Assembly: GCF_040438885.1 (NCBI RefSeq) | Contig: NZ_CP159218.1 | Span: forward strand, 868,001-932,000 | Length of the DNA: 64,000 nt | Source: Nakamurella sp. A5-74 | GTDB taxonomy: Bacteria; Actinomycetota; Actinomycetes; Mycobacteriales; Nakamurellaceae | Direction of reading: 5' to 3' | Shown here: one piece after another, positions 8,017 to 16,541 of the stretch | Layout: every line of letters starts with the position of its first letter | Numbering within the stretch: the stretch's first letter is position 1 | Position numbers and translations under genes: made by a program | The notes under the pieces: model-generated | Databases searched by the model: none | The model's input: only the letters and a program-made list of their open reading frames with translations | Told to the model about the DNA's origin: nothing

Positions 8017-9158
8017 GCGTGGCCGTCCGTCTCGGTGCCGTTCGGGGACTGTGCAACAACCGGGGATGCAACGACCGGCGGTGCAACGGCTTCCGGTGCG
8101 CCGCCTCCCGGTGCGACCACTGCCGGTGCCCGACGTCGCCTGCGGCGCAGCGAGAATGAGATCAGCAGCGCGAAGATCAGCACCAGGCCCTTGATCAGAT
8201 CCTGGGTGTAGTAGCTCATCTGCAGCCGGGTCAGGCCGTACAGCACCACGCCGATGAACAGCGCGCCGATCACCGTGCCGAATGCGTTGGGCTTCTTCGC
8301 GCCCAGCACGGCGTACCCGACCAGCGTCATCGCGACCGCGTCGAGCAGCGTCGAGTCACCCGCCGTGACATCGCCCTGGCGGAGTCGGGACGCGAGGATG
8401 ATGCCGGCCACGGCCGCCAGCAGCCCGGAGATCGCGTACGCGGCGAAACGGTAGCGGTTGATCCTGGTGCCGGCCAGCCTGGCTGCCTCCGGGTTGCCAC
8501 CGACCGCATAGAACAACCGACCGAACCTGGTGGCCTCCAGGAAGATCCACATGATCACGGCCAATGCGATGAAGACGTAGACCGAGTAGGGCAGACCCCA
8601 CAACCGGTTGCCGTCGATGGCGGCGAAGCCTGCGGTGAACTTGCCCTTGAGGGGCGCGTCCTGACCTGGCAGGGTGAGCCCGGAGACCAGGGTCTGACCG
8701 TCCACCAGCCAGCGCTTCAGGCCCTGTGCGGTGAACATCATGCCGAGGGTCGCCAGCAGCGGGGGGATGTTCAGGAACACGATCAGCACTGCGTTGATCG
8801 AACCGGCGACCAGGCCGGTCAGCAGGCAGACGATGATTGCCGTGCCACCGGTCAGGGCGTACTTGATCATCACCAACGCGGCGACCGTCACCGAGAGACC
8901 GACGATGCCGCCGACCGACAGGTCCAGGTCGCCGACGATCGCCGTCAATGTCATGCCCAGCGCCGCGATCCCGGCCACCGTCTGTGCCTGCAGGACAGAA
9001 GTGAGGGTGTTCATCGAGACGAAGTTGTCGATGGAGAGGGAGAAGACGATGAGCACCAGCAGGAAGATCACCAGCACGCCGTAGCGCACGAAGAAGTCCA
9101 GCGGGCTCGGACCCGACCGGGCTCGGCCGACCGGGGTGAGGCTTGCTCCGGTGGTCAT
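8013..9158 (-). CDS. Ribose-type ABC importer permease
   Basis: This 381-residue membrane protein belongs to the RbsC/AraH permease family. Hydrophobic segments begin at about residue 26 (VLVIFLLVLIVFSLSI); family signatures are GMTLTAIVGDLDLSVGGIVG and AVGGNPEAARLAGTRI. The open frame extends far upstream, but ATG 9158 overlaps the ATPase stop at 9155-9157 and begins at the expected N-terminus MTTGASLTPVGRARSGPSP. The C-terminal 50 residues are a low-complexity Pro/Ala/Val tail. With the ATPase and lipoprotein it should form a monosaccharide importer, probably for the 5-modified ribose used by mtnK and mtnA. Confidence 0.88.
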   Translation of the reverse strand: MTTGASLTPVGRARSGPSPLDFFVRYGVLVIFLLVLIVFSLSIDNFVSMNTLTSVLQAQTVAGIAALGMTLTAIVGDLDLSVGGIVGLSVTVAALVMIKYALTGGTAIIVCLLTGLVAGSINAVLIVFLNIPPLLATLGMMFTAQGLKRWLVDGQTLVSGLTLPGQDAPLKGKFTAGFAAIDGNRLWGLPYSVYVFIALAVIMWIFLEATRFGRLFYAVGGNPEAARLAGTRINRYRFAAYAISGLLAAVAGIILASRLRQGDVTAGDSTLLDAVAMTLVGYAVLGAKKPNAFGTVIGALFIGVVLYGLTRLQMSYYTQDLIKGLVLIFALLISFSLRRRRRRAPAVVAPGGGAPEAVAPPVVASPVVAQSPNGTETDGHA

Positions 9159-10924
9159 GACGACTCCTCGTTGCTGTGCTCGGTGGTGCTGCGCTGGGGA
9201 AGGGGAGCCGGGCTGGTGTGCGGTGCGGCGGGATGCTCGAGCAGGTCGTCCAGCGGGTCGTGGGTCAGCGCCCCGACCGCCTCGACACCGACCTGCTGGT
9301 CGTCGGCCAACAGTGTCGAGCTGACCGGGGACATGGCCGCGATGAGCTCGCTGCGGTGTGCGGCCGACAGCCGGACGTCGGCGACGATCATCCCCTGACG
9401 GAGCACCACGATGCGATCGGCGACCTCCAGGGCCTCGTCCAGATCGGAGGTGGCGACCAGCACTGCAGCGGTCTCGGTGAGGGCCGTGATGGTGGTGCCG
9501 ATGTCGTGCCTGGCGTTGATGTCGACGCCGCGGAAGGGCTCGTCGAGCAACAGCACCTTCGGTCGGCCGAGCAACCAGCGGCCGACGACGACCTTCTGCT
9601 GGTTGCCGCCGGAGAGCGTCTCGATCGGGGCGGAGCTGGACGTGGTGACGACGCCGAGAGTGCTGATGCTCCGGCGGGCTGCGGTGCGCTCCGCGCGGGT
9701 GTTCATCAGTGTTCCGCGGGAGAACGTGCGGGTGAAGGGCAATGAGAGCTGACGCTCGATCGACCAACCGGGGACGATCGCCTGCTCGTGTCGCGACTCG
9801 GGCACCAGGTAGACCCCGGCGTCGATGGCCTCGGTCGGGTGCCCGGGAGCGAAGGGCGCCCCGTCCAGGGTGGCCGAGCCCCCGTGGGAGGGTCGCGCAC
9901 CGAACACGGCCTCCAGCAGCTCGGACTTCCCGCTGCCGAGCAGCCCCAGCAGCACGGTCACCTCACCGCTGCGGAGCTCCAGGTCCAGCGGCGGTGAGCC
10001 CGGGAACACCTGCATGCCGCTGAGTTGCAGGACCGACTCGCTGCCGACGTTCTCGGTGCGGGCCATCTCGGCCGGAGTGCGGTCGAACAGCGCCTGCAGC
10101 ACCTGACCCCAGTCGAATCCCTGGTTCTGCACGGCCGGCCGCTTGGTCAACAGACTGCTGTCGAGGTCGGTCGCGGGGCCGGACTGTCCGCGGAGGAACT
10201 CGCCCTGCATGGCGCCGTCCCGCAGTACCCCGACCCGATCGCACAGGGCATCGAACTCGGAGAGCTTGTGGCTGACGTAGAGCAGGGTGGCGCCGTCCTG
10301 CACGAGTTGGCGCAGCAGCTCGAACAGGCGCCCCGTTTCCTCGGTCGACAACGCCGAGGTCGGCTCGTCCAGGATCAGGATCTCCGGTTGCCGGGACAGT
10401 GCCCGCGCCAGCACCAACAGTTGGCGCTCGGAGACCCCCAGCTCCCGGACGGGTGCCCGCATCGCCGACCGGGACAGCTGCAGGCCGAGGGTGGCCGCCA
10501 CGTCCCGCGCGTCGCGCTCGGTGCGCCGCCGGGAGAACCATGGGGAGGAGGAGCCGGAGTTGAGCCGGTCGAGGGCCAGGTTCTCCGCGACGGTCATGTC
10601 GAGGATGACGCCGTCGTTCGGGTTCTGGTGCACGGTGCCGACCCCGCGGCGCACCGCAGCGAGCGGGTCGGCGAACGTGGTGGGGGAGCCGTTGACCGCG
10701 ATGGTCCCGCCGTCGGGTTGCTCCGCGCCGCAGAGGATCTTGATCAGGGTGGATTTGCCGGCACCGTTGGCGCCCATCAGGCCGTAGATCTCACCGCGTC
10801 GGATCTGCAGACCGACGCCGCGCAGCACCAGATTGTCGCCGAAGCTCTTGGAGATCCCGTCGACCTGCAGAACGGGTGGATCGCCCGCGGTGGTGGGGGC
10901 GACCCCGGTGGCGTTGCTGATCAT
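9155..10924 (-). CDS. Ribose-type ABC importer ATPase with two nucleotide-binding domains
   Basis: The 589-residue protein is an RbsA-like double ATPase. The first domain has Walker A GANGAGKST, signature LGVSERQL and Walker B LILDEPTSAL. The second has the degenerate P-loop GLLGSGKSE, signature LSGGNQQKVVVGRW and Walker B LLLDEPFRGVD. A weakly conserved 60-residue tail follows. A GAGGG site lies before ATG 10924, and the stop overlaps the permease start by four bases. It powers the importer encoded by its neighbours. It is longer than a typical RbsA of about 500 residues because of the tail and a longer insert between domains. Confidence 0.9.
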   Translation of the reverse strand: MISNATGVAPTTAGDPPVLQVDGISKSFGDNLVLRGVGLQIRRGEIYGLMGANGAGKSTLIKILCGAEQPDGGTIAVNGSPTTFADPLAAVRRGVGTVHQNPNDGVILDMTVAENLALDRLNSGSSSPWFSRRRTERDARDVAATLGLQLSRSAMRAPVRELGVSERQLLVLARALSRQPEILILDEPTSALSTEETGRLFELLRQLVQDGATLLYVSHKLSEFDALCDRVGVLRDGAMQGEFLRGQSGPATDLDSSLLTKRPAVQNQGFDWGQVLQALFDRTPAEMARTENVGSESVLQLSGMQVFPGSPPLDLELRSGEVTVLLGLLGSGKSELLEAVFGARPSHGGSATLDGAPFAPGHPTEAIDAGVYLVPESRHEQAIVPGWSIERQLSLPFTRTFSRGTLMNTRAERTAARRSISTLGVVTTSSSAPIETLSGGNQQKVVVGRWLLGRPKVLLLDEPFRGVDINARHDIGTTITALTETAAVLVATSDLDEALEVADRIVVLRQGMIVADVRLSAAHRSELIAAMSPVSSTLLADDQQVGVEAVGALTHDPLDDLLEHPAAPHTSPAPLPQRSTTEHSNEESS

Positions 10925-11019
10925 GGTGCCCTCAGCATCTGCGTCCGGCCTTGCTGGAGCAAGCGTGGACGGGAGGGGGAAAGGAACAGGGGAGGAACTG
11001 GCGATGAAGGGGTGATGGG

Positions 11020-11068
11020 GCGCGGCGGCGGCACCGGGTCGGGGGGGAGTTCGGCACCACCGCCGCGC
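11020..11068 (-). promoter_or_regulatory. Intercistronic hairpin after the sugar-binding lipoprotein gene
   Basis: GCGCGGCGGCGG at 11020-11031 pairs with CCACCGCCGCGC at 11057-11068, 11 of 12 positions complementary and one G-T, around a 25-base loop. It lies just after the lipoprotein stop and about 95 bases before the ATPase start. Such hairpins can protect or partly terminate the binding-protein message; similar ones occur at 20942 and 63108. Confidence 0.5.
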
Positions 11069-11074
11069 GTCTCA

Positions 11075-12406
11075 TCACTGGCCCGGAGTGATCTCCGGGA
11101 TCCAGCTCGCCCCGAGGTACTCGGGGGTGTTCAGGTCGGGCAGCGCCTTGCGCAGCCCCGCCATGTCGGTGACGTTCTTCTCCTTCAGCAGGTCCTGGGT
11201 GATCAGGGCTGCCGGGATGACCATCTTGCTCGGGAGGTCGACCCCGTCACCGGCGGCGACGGCGGCACGGGCGACGATGGCGCCGACGTTGGCCGGATCG
11301 GTGGCGGCCGTGGCCTTCCACAGGCTGCCGGCCTCCGTCATGAGCCCGATGTCAGCGGTGGAGATGTCGACGCCGTAGACGCTCACCTTGGTCATACCGA
11401 CCTGGCGCAGCGCGATGAGCGTGCCCTTGGCCAGCTCGTCGTACGCCGCGAAAGCGATCGTGGTGTCCGGGGCCGACTGCAGGGCCGCAACACCTTCGGA
11501 CGCGGTATCGGACGCGACCGACTCGGAGTACTTGCCGAAGAAGGTGGACTGGGTGAAGGTCGGGTTGTCCTTGAGGAACTGCTTGTAGACGGCGTCGCGC
11601 GAATCGAGCGGGGCGATCCCCGAGACATTGACATAGGCGATCTTGCCGCCGTCCGGGTTCTGCTCCTTGAGGTAACCCAGGATCTTGCTGGCGATCGAGG
11701 CGTCGTCCTGCGACAGGTACAGCGCCTTCTCGTTGCTGATCGCGACGTCGTACACGACAACCGGGATACCGGCCGTGATGGCCGCATCCACCTTGGGATC
11801 GATGGTGTCCTTGAGGCCGTGGTCGACGATGATCACGTCGGGCTTCGAGGCGATCGCCGAGTCGAAGTCGGTGGCCTGCTTGGCGTTGTCGTTGCGTGCG
11901 TCGTAGACGTCGACGGTCGCGCCGGCCGCCTTGAGCTGCGCCTGGGCGCCGGAGCCCCACTGCTCGAAGTAGTCGCCGATCCCGGACTGCCGGACCAGCG
12001 CGACCTTGAGCTTGTCCTTCGCACCAGCCGGCTTCTCGGCCGGCAAGGTGAAGGAGGCGTCGCCGGTCGAGCCGGAGGACGACGACGGTGCGCTGGAGCT
12101 GCCCGAACTGGAGCTGCCCGAACTGGAGCTGCCCGAACTGGAGCTGCCCGAACTGGAGGGAGCGGACTCGGTGGAGGAGGTGTCGGACGGCGTCTCGGAA
12201 GACGAGGAATCCGTGCTCGAAGAGTCGGTGGACATGGCGTCGCTCGAAGTCGCCGGGGACGAGGCCTGCGAGGTGACGGGCGCCGTCGTCGCCGGAGTGC
12301 TCGCGCCGGTGCCGCTGTCCTGCGAGCAGGCGGCGGTGAGCAGGGCAGTGGCGGCAGCGATCGCGACGAATGCGGTGGTGCGGGTACGACGGAAGCTCAT
12401 GCGCAT
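11075..12406 (-). CDS. Sugar-binding lipoprotein of the ribose-type importer
   Basis: The 443-residue protein starts at ATG 12406, eight bases after AGGAGG. It has a lipoprotein signal ending LTAAC. A Ser/Thr-rich linker of about 110 residues follows, including SSSSG repeats, then a periplasmic-binding-protein type I domain from about residue 125 (KLKVALVRQSGIGDYFEQW, VIIVDHGLKDTIDP, VYGVDISTADIGL). Known role: capture of a monosaccharide for an RbsA/RbsC importer. It follows mtnA by 53 bases. Ligand inferred from the operon: 5-methylthioribose or 5-deoxyribose. The unusually long linker should hold the binding domain well away from the membrane. Confidence 0.85.
   Translation of the reverse strand: MRMSFRRTRTTAFVAIAAATALLTAACSQDSGTGASTPATTAPVTSQASSPATSSDAMSTDSSSTDSSSSETPSDTSSTESAPSSSGSSSSGSSSSGSSSSGSSSAPSSSSGSTGDASFTLPAEKPAGAKDKLKVALVRQSGIGDYFEQWGSGAQAQLKAAGATVDVYDARNDNAKQATDFDSAIASKPDVIIVDHGLKDTIDPKVDAAITAGIPVVVYDVAISNEKALYLSQDDASIASKILGYLKEQNPDGGKIAYVNVSGIAPLDSRDAVYKQFLKDNPTFTQSTFFGKYSESVASDTASEGVAALQSAPDTTIAFAAYDELAKGTLIALRQVGMTKVSVYGVDISTADIGLMTEAGSLWKATAATDPANVGAIVARAAVAAGDGVDLPSKMVIPAALITQDLLKEKNVTDMAGLRKALPDLNTPEYLGASWIPEITPGQ
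12096..12155 (-). repeat. Four 15-bp tandem repeats encoding a SSSSG linker
   Basis: Four perfect copies of a 15-bp unit (GAGCTGCCCGAACTG on the plus strand) occupy 12096-12155 inside the lipoprotein gene. They encode the repeated linker motif Ser-Ser-Ser-Ser-Gly. Being perfect and in frame, copy number could change linker length by slippage without breaking the gene. Confidence 0.9.
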
Positions 12407-12459
12407 GGTCCGTTCCTCCTTGAAGGACTGCGGGATGGGGGTGCGAGCGTTGGTGCGGA

Positions 12460-13500
12460 TCACCGGGATCGGTCCTGGTCCAGCGGGGTTTCCGGGCGTT
12501 CCCCGAGCTCCGGTCGGATGGTCCGGCGGTCGGTGACGATGGCGGTGATCAGTGCTGCGGGGGTGACGTCGAAGGCTGGGTTGCGGGCGTGCGTTCCCGG
12601 GGGTGCCGTGCGAACACCCCCGAATCCGCCGACCTCGTCCGGTCCGCGATCCTCGATCTCGATGTCGGCACCCGAAGCTGTCGCCGGATCGACGGTGGTC
12701 TCGGGTGCCACGACGATGAACGGTACGCCCGCATACCGGGCGGCCACCGCGAGGGAGAAGGTTCCGATCTTGTTGGCCGTGTCGCCGTTGGCGGCGATCC
12801 GGTCTGCACCGACGAGCACGGCATCCACGCCGCCGCCTGCCAGGATCATCGCGGCAGCCGAATCGATGATCAATTCATGCGGTGCACCCATCCTGTCCAG
12901 CTCCCAGGTGGTCAGCCGGGCGCCCTGCAGCAGAGGCCGGGTCTCGCAGGCGATGGCTGAGGCCAGGTCGCCGTCGAGGTGCAGCCGCTCGATCACTCCC
13001 AGGGCCGTTCCGTGCTCCACGGCGGCCAGCCCACCGGTGTTGCAGATGGTCATCATCGTCATGGGACGGGGTCGCCCGCCGACGAGCGAGCGGACCAGGT
13101 CGGCGCCACGCTCGGCCATCGCGAGACAGGCCGCGATGTCCTCGTCGCGCAACTGCAGCGCTGCCGTCAGGGCCGCCTGCAGTCCGCCGGTGCGGAAGGC
13201 GGCTAGCGCGCGGTCGACCCCCACCGACAGGTTGACGGCCGTCGGACGGCTGGAGCGGATGTCGGCGGCAGCGGCGATGGCCTTCTCGGTCTCGAACTGC
13301 TGCGCTGCGATCACCACGCCCAGCGCCCCCGCAACCCCGAGGGCTGGCGCGCCGCGGACGGAGAGTCGCTGGATGGCGCCGATCAGGTCGTCGACGGTGC
13401 CGATGTCGAGCAGCACCGTCTCGGAGGGTAGTCGCGTCTGATCGATCATCCGGATGACGCCTGGTGCGTCGTCACCTTGGGACCAGTCGATCGTCCGCAC
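12460..13500 (-). CDS. mtnA: Methylthioribose-1-phosphate isomerase-like enzyme
   Basis: The 346-residue protein belongs to the eIF2B-like aldose-1-phosphate isomerase family. It shows RGAPALGV (Arg49), TICNTGGLA with catalytic Cys153 and VGADRIAANGDTANKIGT with catalytic Asp233. Known reaction: 5-methylthioribose-1-phosphate to 5-methylthioribulose-1-phosphate; related enzymes use 5-deoxyribose-1-phosphate. The frame is open to 13608, but GTG 13500 has GGGAGG nine bases upstream, gives the usual VRTIDW N-terminus, and leaves the 13553 palindrome outside the gene; GTG 13506 is possible. It is the first gene of the importer-mtnK operon. A translation initiation factor 2B-like role is excluded by the Cys/Asp pair. 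Confidence 0.88.
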   Translation of the reverse strand: MRTIDWSQGDDAPGVIRMIDQTRLPSETVLLDIGTVDDLIGAIQRLSVRGAPALGVAGALGVVIAAQQFETEKAIAAAADIRSSRPTAVNLSVGVDRALAAFRTGGLQAALTAALQLRDEDIAACLAMAERGADLVRSLVGGRPRPMTMMTICNTGGLAAVEHGTALGVIERLHLDGDLASAIACETRPLLQGARLTTWELDRMGAPHELIIDSAAAMILAGGGVDAVLVGADRIAANGDTANKIGTFSLAVAARYAGVPFIVVAPETTVDPATASGADIEIEDRGPDEVGGFGGVRTAPPGTHARNPAFDVTPAALITAIVTDRRTIRPELGERPETPLDQDRSR

Positions 13501-13552
13501 GAGCACCGGCCTCCCGGAGTCGGAGCGACGTGGATCGCCGCAGCGAGGTGAG

Positions 13553-13565
13553 GTTGTCAGACAAC
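13553..13565. promoter_or_regulatory. Palindromic operator GTTGTCAGACAAC before mtnA
   Basis: A perfect inverted repeat GTTGTC-A-GACAAC lies 53 bases upstream of the mtnA start. It is the reverse complement of the site at 6398-6410, so one regulator probably controls both transcripts. It looks like a GntR-family operator; which protein binds is inferred. Confidence 0.7.
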
Positions 13566-13629
13566 TGATGTCTCTGTCAACCGCATGCGGACGACGCTGC
13601 TCGTCCACTTCCTACCGGAGCGTGACGAC

Positions 13630-14364
13630 TCAGACCCGGGGAGACGGGGGAGAGTCGATGGTGACAGCTCCCGGCGGAGCGATGGCGATGAGTTCCTTGG
13701 CCGCATAGCGGCCCAGCTGCCAGGTCGACCAGCCGTCGCTGGCGCCACCGATCGCCCCGCCCACGAACGGGATCCGCTTCCCGACGAAGGTGGCCATCCG
13801 CTTCCCGCCGACCCCGGCGATGATCTCGGCGGTGATCAGCCGAGCCACCTTGTCGTCGGTCGTCGGATCGCCCCCGGTGCCCTCCCTGGTCATCGTCGCG
13901 ATGTGCCGAGGAGTGCCCGGTAGGGTGCCGTCCTTGATCAGACCGTCGATGGTGGATCTGCCGAGCATGCAGACCAGCACCGCGTCGCGGACCCGCGGGT
14001 CGTCCAGGTCGTAACCCCGCAGATGGGCGATCCCGGCCACCAGGTGGCACTGCACGAGGGCCAGGCCGGCGATGTTCGCCGGGATGGTGGCCGCCGCCGT
14101 CACCAGACCGCCGATGTTGGTGACGAACCCCTGCACACCCGCGTACTTCGTGTGTACCTCGATCAGGTCGCGGACGGCGGCCTCGACGTCCCCGTCGTTG
14201 GACGCGAGGGTCTTGTCCGCCTGTCGAGCCGCGCCGAGCAGGCTGCCGACTCCGTCGATCGACCGGTCGAGTGTGCCGCGGACGAAGCCTGCGGCATGCC
14301 GGGGGACGAGCTTCTTGCCCGCGGAGGACAGTGCTCCCCCCGTGAGGTTCCTGACGATGCCCAC
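13630..14364 (-). CDS. EcsC-like protein
   Basis: The 244-residue product starts at GTG 14364 with AGAGGAG upstream. It resembles EcsC-family proteins: alternating Gly/Ala-rich and charged helices (VQGFVTNIGGLVTAAATIPANIAGLALVQCHLVAG) and a C-terminal glycine-rich segment KRIPFVGGAIGGASDGW. EcsC is linked to ABC transporter function and regulated proteolysis in Bacillus, but the molecular activity is unknown. Hydrophobic stretches suggest membrane association. It is divergent from the mtnA promoter region only in part: both genes point left and this one ends 65 bases upstream of the operator, so it is probably a separate unit. Confidence 0.65.
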   Translation of the reverse strand: MGIVRNLTGGALSSAGKKLVPRHAAGFVRGTLDRSIDGVGSLLGAARQADKTLASNDGDVEAAVRDLIEVHTKYAGVQGFVTNIGGLVTAAATIPANIAGLALVQCHLVAGIAHLRGYDLDDPRVRDAVLVCMLGRSTIDGLIKDGTLPGTPRHIATMTREGTGGDPTTDDKVARLITAEIIAGVGGKRMATFVGKRIPFVGGAIGGASDGWSTWQLGRYAAKELIAIAPPGAVTIDSPPSPRV

Positions 14365-14482
14365 GTGTGCTCCTCTTGATCCTTGCGGTCGATGGTTGCT
14401 GCGTGCGTCCGGTACCCGCCGCAGATCTCGATGTAACCGTGCTCTCGGTGGAACCGCGCTCTCGAGGTGGCCGTGCGGCCGG

Positions 14483-15499
14483 TCACCCGGCCAGATGGAC
14501 ACCGATCAGCGCGACACCGGCGATCAGGATCCACGAGAGCAAACCGACCAGGGCCGAGCGCCCAGCCGTCCGGATCAACGTGCGCAGCCGGACCGAGGTT
14601 CCCAGGCCGACCATCGCCGCCGTCAGCAGGGTGGTCTCGACGGTTTGCGCGACGCCGAGCACCGAGGGCGGCAGCAGGCCGCTGCTGCGCACGAGGACCG
14701 CCAGCAGGAACCCCGCGACGAACAGCGGGAGCAGGGCGGGACGGGCGACCCGGGCGGAATCGGTCGCACCGTCACCGCTCGTGGACCGGCGACGTTCCAC
14801 GACCGCGGCGATGGCAACCATCGGCGCCAGCAGGACGACCCTGGTCAGCTTGACCACGATCGCCGCCGAGAGCGCCACCGGTCCGGCCACGGAGGCGGCG
14901 GCAACGGTCTGCGCGACGTCGTGGACGCTGGCGCCGGTCCACAGGCCGAAGTGGTGGTCGTCCAGGCCGAGCGGCACCTGCAGCGCCGGCAACATCAGGA
15001 TGGCGGCGCTGCCGAAGAGCGTCACCAGGCTGATCGCGGTGACGACGTCGGATTCCTTGCTGCGGGTGACGCCGTTCATCGCCGCGACGGCCGAGGCACC
15101 GCAGATGGAGAAGCCGGTGGCGAGCAACAGCCCGGCATCGCGGGACAGCCCGAACGCCCTGGCCAGCACCAGGGTTCCGCCGAACGCGATGACGACCGTT
15201 GCGACCACGACGATCAGCATGGGCAGACCGAGGTCGGCCACCTGGGGGAGGGACAACCGCAGACCGAGGACGACGATCCCGAGGCGGAGCAGTCTTCTGG
15301 CAGCCACCTGCAGACCCGGCCGGAAGCTGTCACGGGCCAGACCCGTGTTGCCCAGCACGATGCCCAGCAGCAGGCCGAACGTGAGCGGGCTGACCTGGGG
15401 CAGTGCGAGGTGTGCGAGCCAGGCGATGCCGGTGGCGACCGCGACCAGCATCAGGCCGGGCAGGATGCCGCGCGCTGCGGATCGCCGGGCACCGGTCAC
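14483..15499 (-). CDS. YeiH/UPF0324 family membrane protein
   Basis: This 338-residue protein has about ten hydrophobic segments, the first at ILPGLMLVAVATGIAWLAHLAL. Family features include LTFGLLLGIVLGN, RRLLRLGIVVLGLRLSL and ATGFSICGASAVAAMNGV. YeiH/YadS-type proteins are putative transporters, often called sulfate exporters, but without firm biochemical proof. The gene is divergent from the deoR-type gene at 15750, unlike the common partnership of YeiH with a LysR regulator. Start ATG-equivalent at 15499 (GTG) gives MTGARRSAARG. Confidence 0.8.
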   Translation of the reverse strand: MTGARRSAARGILPGLMLVAVATGIAWLAHLALPQVSPLTFGLLLGIVLGNTGLARDSFRPGLQVAARRLLRLGIVVLGLRLSLPQVADLGLPMLIVVVATVVIAFGGTLVLARAFGLSRDAGLLLATGFSICGASAVAAMNGVTRSKESDVVTAISLVTLFGSAAILMLPALQVPLGLDDHHFGLWTGASVHDVAQTVAAASVAGPVALSAAIVVKLTRVVLLAPMVAIAAVVERRRSTSGDGATDSARVARPALLPLFVAGFLLAVLVRSSGLLPPSVLGVAQTVETTLLTAAMVGLGTSVRLRTLIRTAGRSALVGLLSWILIAGVALIGVHLAG

Positions 15500-15679
15500 T
15501 TTCGTCAGCTCCCGTCCTGGTCCGGTCGGCCGCCGACGACAGTCGGACGGGTGTGCTGCCAGCCTTTCATCACCGACCCGCCGACCGATCTCGGCCGTGA
15601 GCTGTCCATGGCGCCTTGTCCGGTTCTGATAGCTTGGGCCCGCGCACGCACCGCGAGCCGATCAGATCGATGTCCAGGA

Positions 15680-15694
15680 TGATCGGAATGATCG
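15680..15694. promoter_or_regulatory. Paired TGATCG motifs before the DeoR gene
   Basis: TGATCG occurs at 15680-15685 and 15689-15694, nine bases apart, 56 bases before the DeoR start. The same hexamer is paired upstream of the GH2 gene (16707, 16717) and of the sugar-binding gene (19520, 19541). These are candidate DeoR operators, including autoregulation. Confidence 0.4.
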
Positions 15695-15749
15695 ATCGAT
15701 GAGTCCGCAGATCGGGGAGCGGTGCGAATCCGCGAGAGGACGCTCGACA

Positions 15750-16541
15750 ATGTTCGCAGCCCAGCGACGCCAGGCCATCCTTGAGTTGCTGCATGCCCGC
15801 GGCGCGGTCTCGTTGCGGGACCTGTCCGAGGCGGTCCAGAGCTCGGAAGTGACGATCCGGCGCGACATCCAGGCGCTGGAGCGCGACGGTCTTGTGGATC
15901 GCCGCCGCGGCGGCGCAGCGTTGCCGGGCGGGCTCTCGCATGAGCAGAGCTACCGCCAGAAGACCAGGGTCGCCGCGGCCGAGAAGGCCGACATCGCTGT
16001 ACTGGCATCCACTCTGGTCGAAGAGGGTGACGCCATCGTGATCGGCGCCGGCACCACCACCGAGGAATTCGCCCGTGGGCTCGTCCGGATGAAGGATCTC
16101 ACCGTCGTCACCAACTCGCTGCTGGTTGCCCAGGTGCTCGCCTGGACCGCGGTCGAGGTGGTGATGACCGGTGGATCGCTGCGTGGGACGACGTACGCCC
16201 TGGTCGGTGGGTCCGCCGAGACCGCGTTCGCGCAACTGCGGGTGCGCAGGGCATTTTTGTCCGGCAACGGGTTGACCGCTGAGCGCGGCCTGTCGACGCC
16301 GAACATGCACGTGGCCGGGGTGGACAAGACGATCGCCGCCGCTGCTCAAGAGGTGGTGGTGCTGGCCGACCACACGAAACTGGGTATCGACACCATGTTC
16401 CAGACGGTGCCGACCTCCCGGATCTCGCACCTGGTCACCGACGGCGCCGCGGACCGGGTCCTGCTCGAGGCGGTGGGCGCGGTGGGCGTCACAGTCCACG
16501 TGGCCCCGCCCCGCCGCACCTCGGCCAAAGATCGCGCCTGA
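15750..16541 (+). CDS. DeoR-family sugar regulator
   Basis: The 263-residue protein has an N-terminal winged helix (MFAAQRRQAILELLHARGAV, LRDLSEAVQSSEVTIRRDI, LERDGLVDRRRGGA) and a C-terminal DeoR sensor domain with GDAIVIGAGTTTEEFAR, VVTNSLLVAQVL and VVVLADHTKLG. DeoR proteins sense phosphorylated sugars through the C-terminal phosphosugar-isomerase-like fold. I chose ATG 15750, which gives the typical MFAAQRR start; the frame is open to 15699. It precedes the secreted GH2 glycosidase and YtfQRT-like importer on the same strand and is the likely local regulator. Confidence 0.85.
   Translation: MFAAQRRQAILELLHARGAVSLRDLSEAVQSSEVTIRRDIQALERDGLVDRRRGGAALPGGLSHEQSYRQKTRVAAAEKADIAVLASTLVEEGDAIVIGAGTTTEEFARGLVRMKDLTVVTNSLLVAQVLAWTAVEVVMTGGSLRGTTYALVGGSAETAFAQLRVRRAFLSGNGLTAERGLSTPNMHVAGVDKTIAAAAQEVVVLADHTKLGIDTMFQTVPTSRISHLVTDGAADRVLLEAVGAVGVTVHVAPPRRTSAKDRA

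Noticed and set aside
10025-13441. 1138-residue open frame opposite the importer and mtnA genes
   Set aside because: It covers four clear genes on the other strand, is low complexity and has no motif.
4359-13608. Interpretation as a rhamnose operon
   Set aside because: The aldolase-dehydrogenase fusion alone suggests rhamnose, but no RhaA/RhaI isomerase or RhaB kinase is present and the kinase and isomerase are of MtnK and MtnA type.
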